This document shows positions 43,598 through 52,219 of a DNA stretch of 64,000 nt, one piece after another. The translations under genes were made by a program, and so were the position numbers. This DNA is from an uncultured Paracoccaceae bacterium (GTDB taxonomy: Bacteria > Pseudomonadota > Alphaproteobacteria > Rhodobacterales > Rhodobacteraceae), in assembly GCA_947493255.1 (NCBI GenBank), contig CANLQK010000003.1, forward strand, positions 310,001 through 374,000, written 5' to 3'. Under the pieces are notes generated by a model. That model made no database searches. It was not told the origin of the DNA and was given only the letters and a program-made list of their open reading frames with translations. The first letter of the stretch is position 1; every line of letters begins with the position of its first letter.

Positions 43598-44992
43598 CTA
43601 TTCAACTTGATAGGGCAGCATGCCCCGCTCATTAGGGTCTACCCGCAACTGCCGTTCTAACGGTGGAACCGACCGATGCGGGCATTGTTTGCGTTCGCAA
43701 ATTCGGCACGAAATTCCGATAGGTTCGAACGCCTCCGGTTGATCGAGTGATAGGTGGTCAGCATAGACTAATGCATGTGCGTGTTTCACCTCGCAGCCCA
43801 GCCCAATGGCATAACGACGTGTCGGTGTACCCCAAGCACCGCCTGATTTGCTGACGTCACGGGCCAAACATAAATAGCGTATTCCATCGGGGGTTTCAGC
43901 CAGTTGTCTGAGCCATTTGCCCGGTGTTTCGAACGCGCTGTGGACGTTCCAAAGGGGGCAGGCCCCGCCAAAACGTGCAAACTGAAGCGTGGTCGCAGAG
44001 TGACGTTTCGTAATCGTACCGGCTGGATCTACCCGTACAAAGAAGAACGGGATCCCTTTTGCTCCGGGGCGCTGCATGGTCGACAGCCTGTGGGCGACTT
44101 GTTCTAACGATGCACCAAAATGGTCTGACAAACGTTCAAGATCGTGACGGGTGTCTTGGGCTGCCGAAAGAAACCGTTGGTATGGCATTAACGCGGCGCC
44201 TGCGAAGTAATTTGCGAGGCCGACCTTTGCAATGCTGCGTGCTTGCGGAGACTGAAACCGCGCTAGGTCTAACGTTGCTTCCAATAGGGGCTCTTCGCGG
44301 ATCAACGCGAGTTGAAGGAGAAGCTGAAAACGTTGTGTCGCTGGTGCGGCCGCACGCGCCAACCGGAGCGTTCTTGTGTCAGGGTCGTAGTGACGAATGG
44401 TGTCCGCATGTCCGTAACTGACATGAACCCCCATAGCTTCAAATGCAGCGAGGGTGGCTTTTTCGACCCCGTCTTTGGCGCTGTTGGCAAACCGTTCAGC
44501 TGTACGATCGACCGCATCAATGTAGTTGTCGCAGTAGTGAAAAAAGTCACGAACCTCTTCCCATGGGGATGGTTGCAGCCGGCTATCTTCGCGCCCCAAC
44601 GCTTCGTCCAATGAAGAGAGCCGTTCGTGTGTCTGACGATAAGCCGTGTGAAGTTCAAGAAACGCACGCGCAAGGGCCGGGGCGTTGGAGGCTGCCAATC
44701 GCAGGTCTGCAAGGCCTGGGGATGGCCCAGAAAAAACGGGGTCTGCCAAGGCCTCTCGCATGTCGCCCAACAAACGGGCTTCGTCACCTGACTGGAGCTC
44801 TGTGACGTCAAAACCAAACTCTTGCGCGAGGGAGAGCACTACGGTTGTGGACACAGGCCGATTGTTGTTTTCCATTTGGTTGAGGTAGGGTAGCGATACT
44901 CCCAACTTCTCTGCGAACCCTTTTTGGGTCAGGCCAATTCTGCCCCGCAATTCCCTGAGTTTTGCACCTGCGTAAAGCTTTTGAACAGCCAT
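43598..44992 (-). CDS. pccR: Short-chain fatty acyl-CoA regulator PccR (ScfR family)
   Basis: The 464-residue protein has an N-terminal XRE-type helix-turn-helix (AGAKLRELRGRIGLTQKGFAEKLGV, residues 8-32). An IrrE-like middle domain and a C-terminal domain follow, with a cysteine cluster CRICERKQCPHR near residue 430. This is the layout of ScfR regulators. In Rhodobacter sphaeroides PccR controls propionyl-CoA carboxylase and senses propionyl-CoA. Here it lies within 1.5 kb of pccB. AGGGG stands seven bases before the ATG, and a perfect TTTGCAAA-centred palindrome lies 29 bases upstream, so self-control is likely. Confidence 0.9.
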   Translation of the reverse strand: MAVQKLYAGAKLRELRGRIGLTQKGFAEKLGVSLPYLNQMENNNRPVSTTVVLSLAQEFGFDVTELQSGDEARLLGDMREALADPVFSGPSPGLADLRLAASNAPALARAFLELHTAYRQTHERLSSLDEALGREDSRLQPSPWEEVRDFFHYCDNYIDAVDRTAERFANSAKDGVEKATLAAFEAMGVHVSYGHADTIRHYDPDTRTLRLARAAAPATQRFQLLLQLALIREEPLLEATLDLARFQSPQARSIAKVGLANYFAGAALMPYQRFLSAAQDTRHDLERLSDHFGASLEQVAHRLSTMQRPGAKGIPFFFVRVDPAGTITKRHSATTLQFARFGGACPLWNVHSAFETPGKWLRQLAETPDGIRYLCLARDVSKSGGAWGTPTRRYAIGLGCEVKHAHALVYADHLSLDQPEAFEPIGISCRICERKQCPHRSVPPLERQLRVDPNERGMLPYQVE

Positions 44993-45020
44993 GATCCATC
45001 CCCTTGCTAATTTGGGAATA

Positions 45021-45034
45021 GACTTTGCAAAGTC
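45021..45034 (-). promoter_or_regulatory. Probable PccR binding site upstream of pccR
   Basis: GACTTTGCAAAGTC is a perfect 14-base palindrome centred on TTTGCAAA, the half-site reported for PccR of Rhodobacter sphaeroides. It sits between the MFS stop and the pccR ATG, 29-42 bases before pccR. A single box is present, not the tandem pair. Confidence 0.65.
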
Positions 45035-45040
45035 TGCCGT

Positions 45041-46273
45041 CTAGCCCTCGATGGTTTTTGACCGCCATATCACCCAGATCGCACAGACCGTTCCGGCAAT
45101 TGCTGACAGGAGCATTAGAATGATCAAAGGAAGCGCGCCGCTACCTGGTCCTAGAATAAAGCTGGCGATCGCGGATAATCCTCCACCCCCGCCGACCATG
45201 AAAGCACCGCCTAGCCCAGAAGCGGAGCCCGCAAGATGCGGTCGTACGGATAACATCCCCGCATTTGCATTTGGCAATAGAATGCCATTGCCAAGGCCAA
45301 TTGTGATCATGAAGCCAAAGAAGACTGCGGGAGAATGTAAGCCAATTAGGTCCAAAAACAGTAACGCCGCCATGCCCGCAACCGTCACGAGGGAACCAAT
45401 GAGGACCATCATATTTACGCCAACCCGAACTGAGAAGCGACCAGACGCCCAGTTGCCAACCAGGTAGCCGATGGCTGGTGCACCAAAGTAAAATCCAAGC
45501 GTCGCTGCGTCCATTCCGAACACTTCAGATCCAACGAAGGGCGCGCCGCCCAAGTAGGCGAAAAAGGTGCCTGACGCGAACGCGGCGGCCAAGCAGTATC
45601 CCCAGAAGCGCTGAGAAGTGAGTAAGGCCGGATATTCGCGGACCTGCGCAGCAAATCCACCTTCACGACGGGTGTATGTTTCTCCCTGATCAAGAATGAC
45701 AAGAACCAAAAGCACAGTACCGCTGCCGGCCAATAACCAAAACGACGCTTCCCAACCAAATGCTTCGTCCAATTGGCCGCCGATAGCTGGGCCAACCATG
45801 GGGACGACAGACATCCCCATCGTCACGTACCCAATCATCGACGCAGCTTGGTCTTGGGGGACCATGTCGCGAACGATGGCGCGGCTCATCGCAAAGCCTG
45901 TCGCGATAGAGGTTTGCAAAAGGCGGCAGGCCAAGAATACACTAAAGCTTGGCGCGAATATCGCACCTAGGCTGGCAATGATAAAAGTGGCTACCATTCC
46001 AATCACCACAGGCCTTCGCCCATACCTGTCAGATATGGGGCCAATCACGATTTGAACGAGCGCTGTCATTGCCAGATACAAAGAAACTGACAGCTGCATT
46101 AGGCTATAATCCACCCCAAAATGTTCAGCCATGGAGGGGAGGGATGGCAAGAATACATTAAGCGACAAAGCTCCAACGCCCGCCATCAAGATAAGGGTAG
46201 CGACATGCGGTGGAGTGGTTCGATTTAGAAAGCGGGCCTTGGGAAAGGAGGAGTGCATTTCGGTCATGGCCAA
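45041..46273 (-). CDS. Bcr/CflA-type MFS efflux transporter
   Basis: The 410-residue protein has twelve predicted helices. It carries the MFS motif GPISDRYGRRPVVIG after helix 2 and the MVPQDQAASMIGYVTMGMSVVPMVGPAIGG stretch characteristic of 12-helix drug-proton antiporters (shown in part: QAASMIGYVTMGMS). It is upstream of pccR on the same strand with 48 bases between and is divergent from pccB. It therefore shares the intergenic region with the propionate promoter. A link to propionate or another organic acid is only suggested by position. Confidence 0.87.
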   Translation of the reverse strand: MAMTEMHSSFPKARFLNRTTPPHVATLILMAGVGALSLNVFLPSLPSMAEHFGVDYSLMQLSVSLYLAMTALVQIVIGPISDRYGRRPVVIGMVATFIIASLGAIFAPSFSVFLACRLLQTSIATGFAMSRAIVRDMVPQDQAASMIGYVTMGMSVVPMVGPAIGGQLDEAFGWEASFWLLAGSGTVLLVLVILDQGETYTRREGGFAAQVREYPALLTSQRFWGYCLAAAFASGTFFAYLGGAPFVGSEVFGMDAATLGFYFGAPAIGYLVGNWASGRFSVRVGVNMMVLIGSLVTVAGMAALLFLDLIGLHSPAVFFGFMITIGLGNGILLPNANAGMLSVRPHLAGSASGLGGAFMVGGGGGLSAIASFILGPGSGALPLIILMLLSAIAGTVCAIWVIWRSKTIEG

Positions 46274-46349
46274 TAGCTAGGCCTGACTTTCGGGAACGTC
46301 CAATGAATTCGTCGCACCGAAAAGTGCAGTTGAGTTTCGAGTTTTCAAC

Positions 46350-46397
46350 TTTGCAAAACTGTTGATTTGTTAATCAATTTTTTTGCAAATTTGCGGA
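46350..46397 (+). promoter_or_regulatory. Probable PccR operator of pccB: 40-base dyad with two TTTGCAAA boxes
   Basis: TTTGCAAA occurs at 46350-46357 and 46382-46389. Between them, four bases in from each, lie TTGATT (46362-46367) and AATCAA (46372-46377), which pair with each other. All four elements are centred on 46369.5, so the whole is one dyad of 40 bases with 15 of 20 positions matching. A further TTTGC begins directly after the second box. The dyad ends 66 bases before the pccB ATG and also faces the divergent MFS gene. Confidence 0.7.
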
Positions 46398-46455
46398 TTG
46401 GGACTCGGATCACCGGAACGGTTCCCGTAAGTTGCTTTCAATCAAAGGAATGTAC

Positions 46456-47988
46456 ATGACCGATATCCTTCAAGAACTCGAAGACCGCCGCGCAGCCGCC
46501 CGCATGGGCGGAGGTGCAAAACGCATTGAAAGCCAACATGCAAAGGGCAAGTTAACAGCCCGCGAGCGCATTGAGCTGTTGTTGGATGAAGAAAGTTTTG
46601 AAGAGTTCGATACATTCGTGACCCACCGCTGTACGGATTTCGGAATGGAAAACAGCCGCCCCGCCGGTGATGGTGTTGTAACTGGGTGGGGGACGATCAA
46701 TGGTCGTCAGGTTTACGTATATTCACAGGATTTCACGGTGCTTGGCGGATCTGTTTCGGCGACCCATGCGGCCAAGATCGTTAAGATTATGGATATGGCG
46801 ATGCAAAATGGCGCGCCAATCATTGGGATTAACGATAGTGGCGGCGCACGTATTCAAGAAGGCGTCGATAGTTTGGCGGGCTATGGTGAGGTGTTTCAGC
46901 GCAACATCATGGCGTCTGGGGTGGTGCCTCAGATCAGCTTGATTATGGGGCCGTGCGCGGGTGGGGCTGTTTATAGTCCTGCAATGACGGACTTTATCTT
47001 TATGGTCAAAGACAGCTCGTACATGTTTGTTACGGGTCCAGACGTAGTGAAAACTGTGACCAATGAACAGGTGACGGCTGAAGAGTTGGGCGGCGCGTCC
47101 ACACACACCAAGAAATCCTCCGTCGCGGATGGTGCGTTTGAAAATGATGTCGAAGCCATTGCCGAAGTGCGACGGTTGGTGGATTTCTTGCCGTTGAGCA
47201 ATCGTGAAAAGCCACCCGTCCGCCCGTTTTTTGACGATGTTAGCCGAGTTGAACCAAGCCTGGATACGCTGGTTCCGGATAACCCGAACCAACCCTATGA
47301 TATGAAAGAGCTGATCCATAAGATTGCGGACGAAGGCGATTTCTATGAAATTCAGGCAGATTTTGCGGGCAACATCCTGACCGGTTTTATCCGCCTCGAA
47401 GGGCAGACGGTAGGTGTGGTGGCAAATCAGCCTATGGTTTTGGCCGGCGTGTTGGATATTGATAGCTCGCGCAAAGCATCGCGTTTTGTGCGTTTCTGTG
47501 ACGCGTTTGAAATCCCGATTTTGACCTTGGTTGATGTTCCTGGTTTCTTACCGGGGACCGCTCAAGAGTATAACGGTGTTATCAAACATGGGGCGAAGCT
47601 GTTGTTTGCCTACGGCGAGGCAACGGTCCCTAAAGTAACCGTGATTACACGTAAATCCTATGGTGGGGCGCATCTTGTGATGGGGTCCAAACAATTGGGC
47701 GGCGACATCATGTATGCATGGCCCACGTCAGAGATTGCAGTGATGGGGGCGAAGGGCGCTGTTGAAATCTTGCACCGCAAGGATCTAGGAGATGCGGACA
47801 AAATTGCAGATCATACGCAAAATTATGAAGACCGTTTTGCCAACCCGTTTGTTGCGGCAGAACGAGGCTTTGTAGACGAAGTGATTATGCCGCAATCCAC
47901 GCGAAAACGGCTATGCCGTGCGTTTGCAGGCCTTCGTGGAAAGCAAGCGAAGATGCCGTGGAAGAAGCACGATAATATTCCGCTGTGA
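46456..47988 (+). CDS. pccB: Propionyl-CoA carboxylase, beta (carboxyltransferase) subunit
   Basis: The 510-residue subunit transfers the carboxyl group from biotin to propionyl-CoA, giving methylmalonyl-CoA. The start is the ATG at 46456 ([20 protein letters not shown]) with AAAGGAA before it; the ATG at 46450 is too close to that site. Family blocks: [53 protein letters not shown] and the C-terminal [15 protein letters not shown] with [15 protein letters not shown]. The length is normal. The next gene starts on its stop codon. Confidence 0.97.
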   Translation: MTDILQELEDRRAAARMGGGAKRIESQHAKGKLTARERIELLLDEESFEEFDTFVTHRCTDFGMENSRPAGDGVVTGWGTINGRQVYVYSQDFTVLGGSVSATHAAKIVKIMDMAMQNGAPIIGINDSGGARIQEGVDSLAGYGEVFQRNIMASGVVPQISLIMGPCAGGAVYSPAMTDFIFMVKDSSYMFVTGPDVVKTVTNEQVTAEELGGASTHTKKSSVADGAFENDVEAIAEVRRLVDFLPLSNREKPPVRPFFDDVSRVEPSLDTLVPDNPNQPYDMKELIHKIADEGDFYEIQADFAGNILTGFIRLEGQTVGVVANQPMVLAGVLDIDSSRKASRFVRFCDAFEIPILTLVDVPGFLPGTAQEYNGVIKHGAKLLFAYGEATVPKVTVITRKSYGGAHLVMGSKQLGGDIMYAWPTSEIAVMGAKGAVEILHRKDLGDADKIADHTQNYEDRFANPFVAAERGFVDEVIMPQSTRKRLCRAFAGLRGKQAKMPWKKHDNIPL

Positions 47989-48410
47989 TGAACAAGAAAA
48001 TTATCATTAGGGCCGCAATCGTATTCGGCTTTGTTGGGCTATCGTTCGGCAGTTGGCTTGCATCGGCCGCGAATGGCGAAGAAGCGCGGCAGTCTATTCC
48101 TGTTCCGTCTGGGCAGCCTGTGTCTTTTCTTCAATTCATCTCTGAACAAGATGGGAAATTGCTTCGGTTTCGTTTCCTGACGCCTCAGATTGGAACAGCG
48201 TTTGACTACGGCGCAGTTGCGGGAGATTTTCAGGCCCTATGCGATGATCAAGTGATGCCCGCCATTGCGACGAACAACCTTGAGCCGACGCAAATAGTGC
48301 TGTCGATGTCCGCATCAGATATCCCATTCGGCGAGGATGACCCGTCCGTTTTACAGTTTTTTGAGATTTTTCGGCCTGAAAACGGCCTCTGCATCTGGGA
48401 AGAATTCTAA
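47988..48410 (+). CDS. DUF6497-like exported protein
   Basis: The 140-residue protein has an N-terminal signal peptide or anchor (IIIRAAIVFGFVGLSFGSWLASA). The mature domain reads IPVPSGQPVSFLQFISEQDG, FRFLTPQIG, DFQALCDDQVMP and ENGLCIWEEF, which resembles the Rhodobacterales family DUF6497. Two cysteines could pair in the periplasm. The ATG shares a base with the pccB stop (TGATG); a GTG one codon earlier is the alternative. It is translationally tied to pccB, though its own role is unknown. Confidence 0.75.
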   Translation: MNKKIIIRAAIVFGFVGLSFGSWLASAANGEEARQSIPVPSGQPVSFLQFISEQDGKLLRFRFLTPQIGTAFDYGAVAGDFQALCDDQVMPAIATNNLEPTQIVLSMSASDIPFGEDDPSVLQFFEIFRPENGLCIWEEF

Positions 48411-48576
48411 TGCATACACAATATCTTGCGCCACATGCGTTATCTAACCTCTCTTCTGATGCAGGGGAGTCACAGCCCGCGATGTCTAAATCCGTCTCGT
48501 ATCTTTTAGCTCCGTCTTCGCGTAGTTTTGGCACTGGTTACACCCAAGTGACCAACCCTCAAAATACGTGGGGAAT

Positions 48577-48597
48577 CCGGATGTTATCCGGTTTTCC
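48577..48597 (+). terminator. Weak candidate terminator after the pccB-DUF6497 transcript
   Basis: CCGGAT, loop GTT, ATCCGG, then TTTTCC. The stem is only six pairs, but the T tract and the place (about 170 bases after the DUF6497 gene and 30 before the next small gene) fit a partial terminator. Confidence 0.4.
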
Positions 48598-48627
48598 TCG
48601 TGTGGATAAAACAAACAGGAGACTAAC

Positions 48628-48780
48628 ATGTCTAAGAGCATTAAGAGCCTTTGCGCCGTTTCCCTGCTTGCCCTCGTGGCAGCATGCGGCAGCAACAACG
48701 CAGGTGACGTTGAAGAATTCGTGGTCGTTGACCCGGTTCCGGTTACCGTTGAGCCAACCTTCAACAGCAAATACAACTAA
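48628..48780 (+). CDS. Tiny lipoprotein (50 residues)
   Basis: The frame encodes MSKSIKSLCAVSLLALVAAC followed by 30 more residues. It has a basic start, a hydrophobic core and a lipobox (LVAAC, Cys20); the mature peptide of about 31 residues is acidic and rich in Val and Pro (VEEFVVVDPVPVTVEP). CAGGAG stands before the ATG at good spacing. Such short lipoproteins resemble entericidin-like or other cell-envelope peptides in size only. It is the second of four small genes between pccB and pccA. Confidence 0.7.
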   Translation: MSKSIKSLCAVSLLALVAACGSNNAGDVEEFVVVDPVPVTVEPTFNSKYN

Positions 48781-48799
48781 GGTTGTAACACTGTTTCCG

Positions 48800-48821
48800 G
48801 GGCAGGCGTCCGCGCCTGCCT
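48800..48821 (+). terminator. GC-rich hairpin after the tiny lipoprotein gene
   Basis: GGCAGGCG (48801-48808), loop TCCG, CGCCTGCC (48813-48820): eight perfect pairs. No T run follows, so it is either a weak or rho-assisted terminator or a 3' structure that protects the short lipoprotein mRNA. Confidence 0.4.
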
Positions 48822-48867
48822 CACACCATCGCCAGCCCCGTCACACACATGAACTGGAGGCTGCGTA

Positions 48868-49239
48868 ATGGAAAAGCACCGCGGATTCCCAAGCCGCCTT
48901 CCCAGCACTGATTTTCAATTCACAATCCGGCGTCCTGTCAAAAAGGGTTTACCGCCTAAATTGCAAGCGCGTGAACGCTATGCCGACCGCAGACCTGCGG
49001 ACCGTCGCGCGGATGAAGGGTTTATGTGGGCCCTCAAAGAACACTTTGGCGACCAGCCGTTCCCTCGGGGCAATCTGGATGCGGGTCGTCTAAATTGGGT
49101 TTTTGGCCGCGAAGTCTTACCTGCTGAAGACCCCTTTGATCCAACAAGCTATGATGCGTTGCTTAGGCTTGATCTGGAGTTGATGAGCCGTAACTTCCCA
49201 GATATTTTTCGCCCAGACTGGGCTCCAGGTGGTCAGTGA
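48868..49239 (+). CDS. Conserved hypothetical protein between pccB and pccA
   Basis: The 123-residue protein has no signal peptide or membrane helix. The N-terminal half is strongly basic (RRPVKKGLPPKLQARERYADRR is the core); the C-terminal half is neutral to acidic with NWVFGREVLPAEDPFDPTSYDALLRLDLEL. GGAGG lies nine bases before the ATG. It does not match a family I can name. Its conserved-looking, well-spaced ribosome site and position suggest a real gene. A cytoplasmic role near PccAB is possible but not shown. Confidence 0.7.
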   Translation: MEKHRGFPSRLPSTDFQFTIRRPVKKGLPPKLQARERYADRRPADRRADEGFMWALKEHFGDQPFPRGNLDAGRLNWVFGREVLPAEDPFDPTSYDALLRLDLELMSRNFPDIFRPDWAPGGQ

Positions 49240-49585
49240 CTATTGCCACAAATATGGGCGGGTTTTGGCCGAGTGACATGCAACTTGGGCGGGAATTGGC
49301 CTATTGCGCGCCGCCTGTGCAAAACCCAGATGACAGGGCAGTTTCGCCGTGTAAGCGTACTGTTGTAGCCGGATCGTTCAGCATTCGATCAGGTCTATAT
49401 TGTCAATACCGTTACCCTTCCCCTTGTCGGTCTGGTCCCTTTGGAGCCAGGCCGACATCCTTCTTTGTGGGTTCAGTGGTGACTTTTTGCCGGCGAATGA
49501 CCACGTTGAACAAAACGCTTGTATTTGCAGGTGGAAAGCACGATTCTGCGCCTCATAAAACAAAACCAAAAAAGGGCAGTACACT
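49240..49585. other. 346-base stretch without a supported gene
   Basis: A long open frame covers this stretch on the plus strand (49236-50060), but it lacks a ribosome site and runs on through the glycine-zipper lipoprotein gene and its terminator. The codons look unlike the neighbours, with many Ser, Cys and Arg. I therefore see no gene here. It presumably holds the promoter of the next small gene. Confidence 0.6.
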
Positions 49586-49789
49586 ATGTTTAAACTCCGT
49601 CTCATCGTTGCGGCAACCGCCGTTGTTTCTTTGTCCGCGTGTCTTGATAACGATCTGGAACGCGGTCTCGCCGGTGCGGCAGCTGGCGCTGTTGTCGCTG
49701 AAGCCGTTGGTGTTGACCCGCTCACGGGTGCGATCGCAGGTGGCGCAGCTGGCGCGCTGTGCGACGAAATTACCAACGTTTGTAACTAA
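49586..49789 (+). CDS. Glycine-zipper lipoprotein
   Basis: The 67-residue product has a lipoprotein signal (LIVAATAVVSLSAC, Cys19). A hydrophobic glycine-zipper segment follows (RGLAGAAAGAVVAEAVG and GAIAGGAAGALCDEI) of the kind found in small outer-membrane lipoproteins such as OsmB. Two more cysteines near the end (LCDEITNVC) may pair. AAAGGG lies before the ATG. A strong terminator follows, so it appears to be its own unit or the end of one, upstream of pccA. Confidence 0.82.
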   Translation: MFKLRLIVAATAVVSLSACLDNDLERGLAGAAAGAVVAEAVGVDPLTGAIAGGAAGALCDEITNVCN

Positions 49790-49830
49790 TCCCTCGGGCC
49801 CGTCTGGCCCGCTTACGAATGAAATTTGTG

Positions 49831-49870
49831 AAACGCCGGAACCTTTTGGTAGGTCCGGCGTTTCTATTTT
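49831..49870 (+). terminator. Strong intrinsic terminator after the glycine-zipper lipoprotein gene
   Basis: AAACGCCGGA (49831-49840) pairs over ten bases with TCCGGCGTTT (49854-49863) around a 13-base loop, and CTATTTT follows. It separates the small-gene set from pccA, which must therefore have its own promoter in the next 200 bases. Confidence 0.85.
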
Positions 49871-50069
49871 GCATTCTCGGAAAACATCCCCGCCTTTGGT
49901 CGGGAAAATTATCTTGCGGTGCGCACGCGTTGTCCTGCGCCCGCAAGCCGTATCCGCCGCGACGTTTACACGCGATTTCAAAACAATGTGCCAATCGGCC
50001 ACCAGTCATTTTTCACAACGTCGTTCGGGTTTGATCCCTCGCGGCGATTTGTGCGCTTAGGGGAAGAGA

Positions 50070-52112
50070 ATGTTCAAAAAGATACTGATAGCCAATCGTG
50101 GCGAAATCGCATGCCGTGTCATTAAGACTGCTCGCAAAATGGGCATCAAAACAGTCGCCGTCTATTCCGATGCCGATCGCAACGCTTTGCACGTAAAAAT
50201 GGCTGATGAAGCAGTGCACATCGGACCAGCGCCGGCGAACCAATCTTATATTGTGATCGAAAAAATCATGCAGGCCATTAAGGATACGGGCGCGGAGGCT
50301 GTGCACCCGGGTTATGGTTTCTTGTCTGAAAATCCAAAGTTCGCTGAAGCGCTTGATGCCGCTGGCGTTGCCTTCATTGGGCCACCAGTTGGCGCAATCG
50401 AAAGCATGGGTGACAAGATCACATCCAAAAAAATAGCACAGGATGCAAACGTCTCTACGGTTCCGGGCTATATGGGGCTGATCGAAGACGCCGAAGAAGC
50501 CGTCAGAATTTCAAATGAAGTTGGCTACCCTGTCATGATCAAAGCTTCAGCCGGGGGTGGCGGTAAAGGGATGCGGATCGCATGGACAGACGACGAAGCG
50601 CGTGAAGGGTTCCAGTCATCAAAAAACGAGGCGGCGAATTCGTTTGGGGACGATAGAATTTTCATCGAGAAATTCGTCACTCAACCACGTCATATCGAAA
50701 TTCAAGTGCTGTGTGACACTCACGGGACCGGGATCTATTTGGGTGAACGCGAATGTTCGATCCAACGCCGTAATCAAAAAGTCATCGAAGAAGCGCCATC
50801 ACCCTTCCTTGACGATGCGACACGTAAAGCAATGGGTGAACAATCGGTCGCGTTGGCGAAGGCTGTCGGTTACGCGTCCGCTGGTACGGTTGAATTTATT
50901 GTCGATGGGGAACGAAACTTTTATTTCCTCGAGATGAATACGCGTTTGCAGGTTGAGCACCCAGTGACCGAGCTGATCACTGGTGTCGATCTGGTTGAAC
51001 AGATGATCCGTGTTGCCAATGGCGAAAAGCTGGCGATGACCCAAGATGATATAACCCTAACGGGCTGGGCGATGGAAAGCCGTCTTTACGCGGAGGACCC
51101 GTACCGTGGGTTCCTGCCGTCCATCGGCCGTTTGACCACCTATCGTCCACCGGCCGAGGTTGCGGCGGGGCCGCTTTTGACCAATGGCAAATGGCAAGGT
51201 GATGCACCGACCGGCACACATGCGGTGCGCAATGACACTGGCGTTTTCGATGGTGGTGAAATCTCGATGTATTATGACCCGATGATTGCGAAACTGTGCA
51301 CATGGGCACCAACACGTGACGCCGCGATCGAAGAGATGCGGGTTGCTTTGGACCGTTTCGAAGTCGAAGGGATCGGCCACAATATACCGTTCCTTTCCGC
51401 GGTTTATGACCACGATAAATTCACGTCTGGAACAATGACTACGGCATTCATCGAGGAGGAATTCCCAGATGGATTTAATGGCGTCGACCTTTCGGATGCG
51501 GATATACCGCGCATTGCAGCTGCATGTGCAGCGATGCACCGTGTTGCCGAAATTCGCCGCACGCGTGTGACTGGTCGGATGGGCAACCACGAACGGGTAG
51601 TGGGACGTGATTGGGTCGTTAGCCTGCAGGGTAAGCATTATCCGGTCGTAATTGAAGCCGACAAAACTGGTGCTGATGTTGCAATCGGGGAGGCAATCAT
51701 CCGTGTCGAAAGCGATTGGACACCGGGCAAACCCTTGGCTGATCTAAAGGTAGATGGCATCCCATTGTTTGCGCTCGTCAGTAAAGTATCTGGCGGGTTC
51801 CGTGTGCGTTACCGCGGCGCTGACACCAAGGTGCATGTACGCACGCCGCGACAGGCTGAATTGGCCCAATTGATGCCAGAAAAGCTTCCGCCAGATACGT
51901 CAAGGCTGCTGTTGTGTCCGATGCCGGGGCTCGTTGTGAAGATCGACGTTCAGGTCGGCGACGAGATTCAAGAAGGGCAAGCATTGTGTACCGTTGAAGC
52001 GATGAAGATGGAAAACATTTTACGCGCCGAGAAGAAGGCTGTTGTCACAAAAATCAACGCTGATGCAGGCGACAGTTTGGCCGTCGATGACGTGATCATG
52101 GAGTTTGAATAG
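50070..52112 (+). CDS. pccA: Propionyl-CoA carboxylase, alpha (biotin) subunit
   Basis: The 680-residue subunit carries biotin carboxylase and the biotin carrier. Residues 1 to about 450 are biotin carboxylase (KILIANRGEIACRVIKTAR, KASAGGGGKGMRIAW for ATP, EMNTRLQVEHPVTELITG). A linking domain and a C-terminal biotinyl domain follow, with Lys646 in VEAMKMENIL, at the canonical 35 residues from the end. The size fits PccA/AccA3 types specific for propionyl-CoA, in keeping with pccB and scpA nearby. It is preceded by a terminator, so it is transcribed separately from pccB. Confidence 0.96.
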   Translation: MFKKILIANRGEIACRVIKTARKMGIKTVAVYSDADRNALHVKMADEAVHIGPAPANQSYIVIEKIMQAIKDTGAEAVHPGYGFLSENPKFAEALDAAGVAFIGPPVGAIESMGDKITSKKIAQDANVSTVPGYMGLIEDAEEAVRISNEVGYPVMIKASAGGGGKGMRIAWTDDEAREGFQSSKNEAANSFGDDRIFIEKFVTQPRHIEIQVLCDTHGTGIYLGERECSIQRRNQKVIEEAPSPFLDDATRKAMGEQSVALAKAVGYASAGTVEFIVDGERNFYFLEMNTRLQVEHPVTELITGVDLVEQMIRVANGEKLAMTQDDITLTGWAMESRLYAEDPYRGFLPSIGRLTTYRPPAEVAAGPLLTNGKWQGDAPTGTHAVRNDTGVFDGGEISMYYDPMIAKLCTWAPTRDAAIEEMRVALDRFEVEGIGHNIPFLSAVYDHDKFTSGTMTTAFIEEEFPDGFNGVDLSDADIPRIAAACAAMHRVAEIRRTRVTGRMGNHERVVGRDWVVSLQGKHYPVVIEADKTGADVAIGEAIIRVESDWTPGKPLADLKVDGIPLFALVSKVSGGFRVRYRGADTKVHVRTPRQAELAQLMPEKLPPDTSRLLLCPMPGLVVKIDVQVGDEIQEGQALCTVEAMKMENILRAEKKAVVTKINADAGDSLAVDDVIMEFE

Positions 52113-52219
52113 ATCTTGGATAACTGCGCCAATATACCGGCTACCCTGAAAGGGAAGGCAAAAACCGGCGCGGTGACTGGGTTGCATCATGGGGCCATGA
52201 TGCGACTTACGACTTCCAC

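Noticed and set aside
49236..50060. Open frame of 274 codons on the plus strand upstream of pccA
   Set aside because: It has no ribosome site, unusual composition (many Ser, Cys, Arg) and runs through the glycine-zipper lipoprotein gene in another frame and across a strong terminator.
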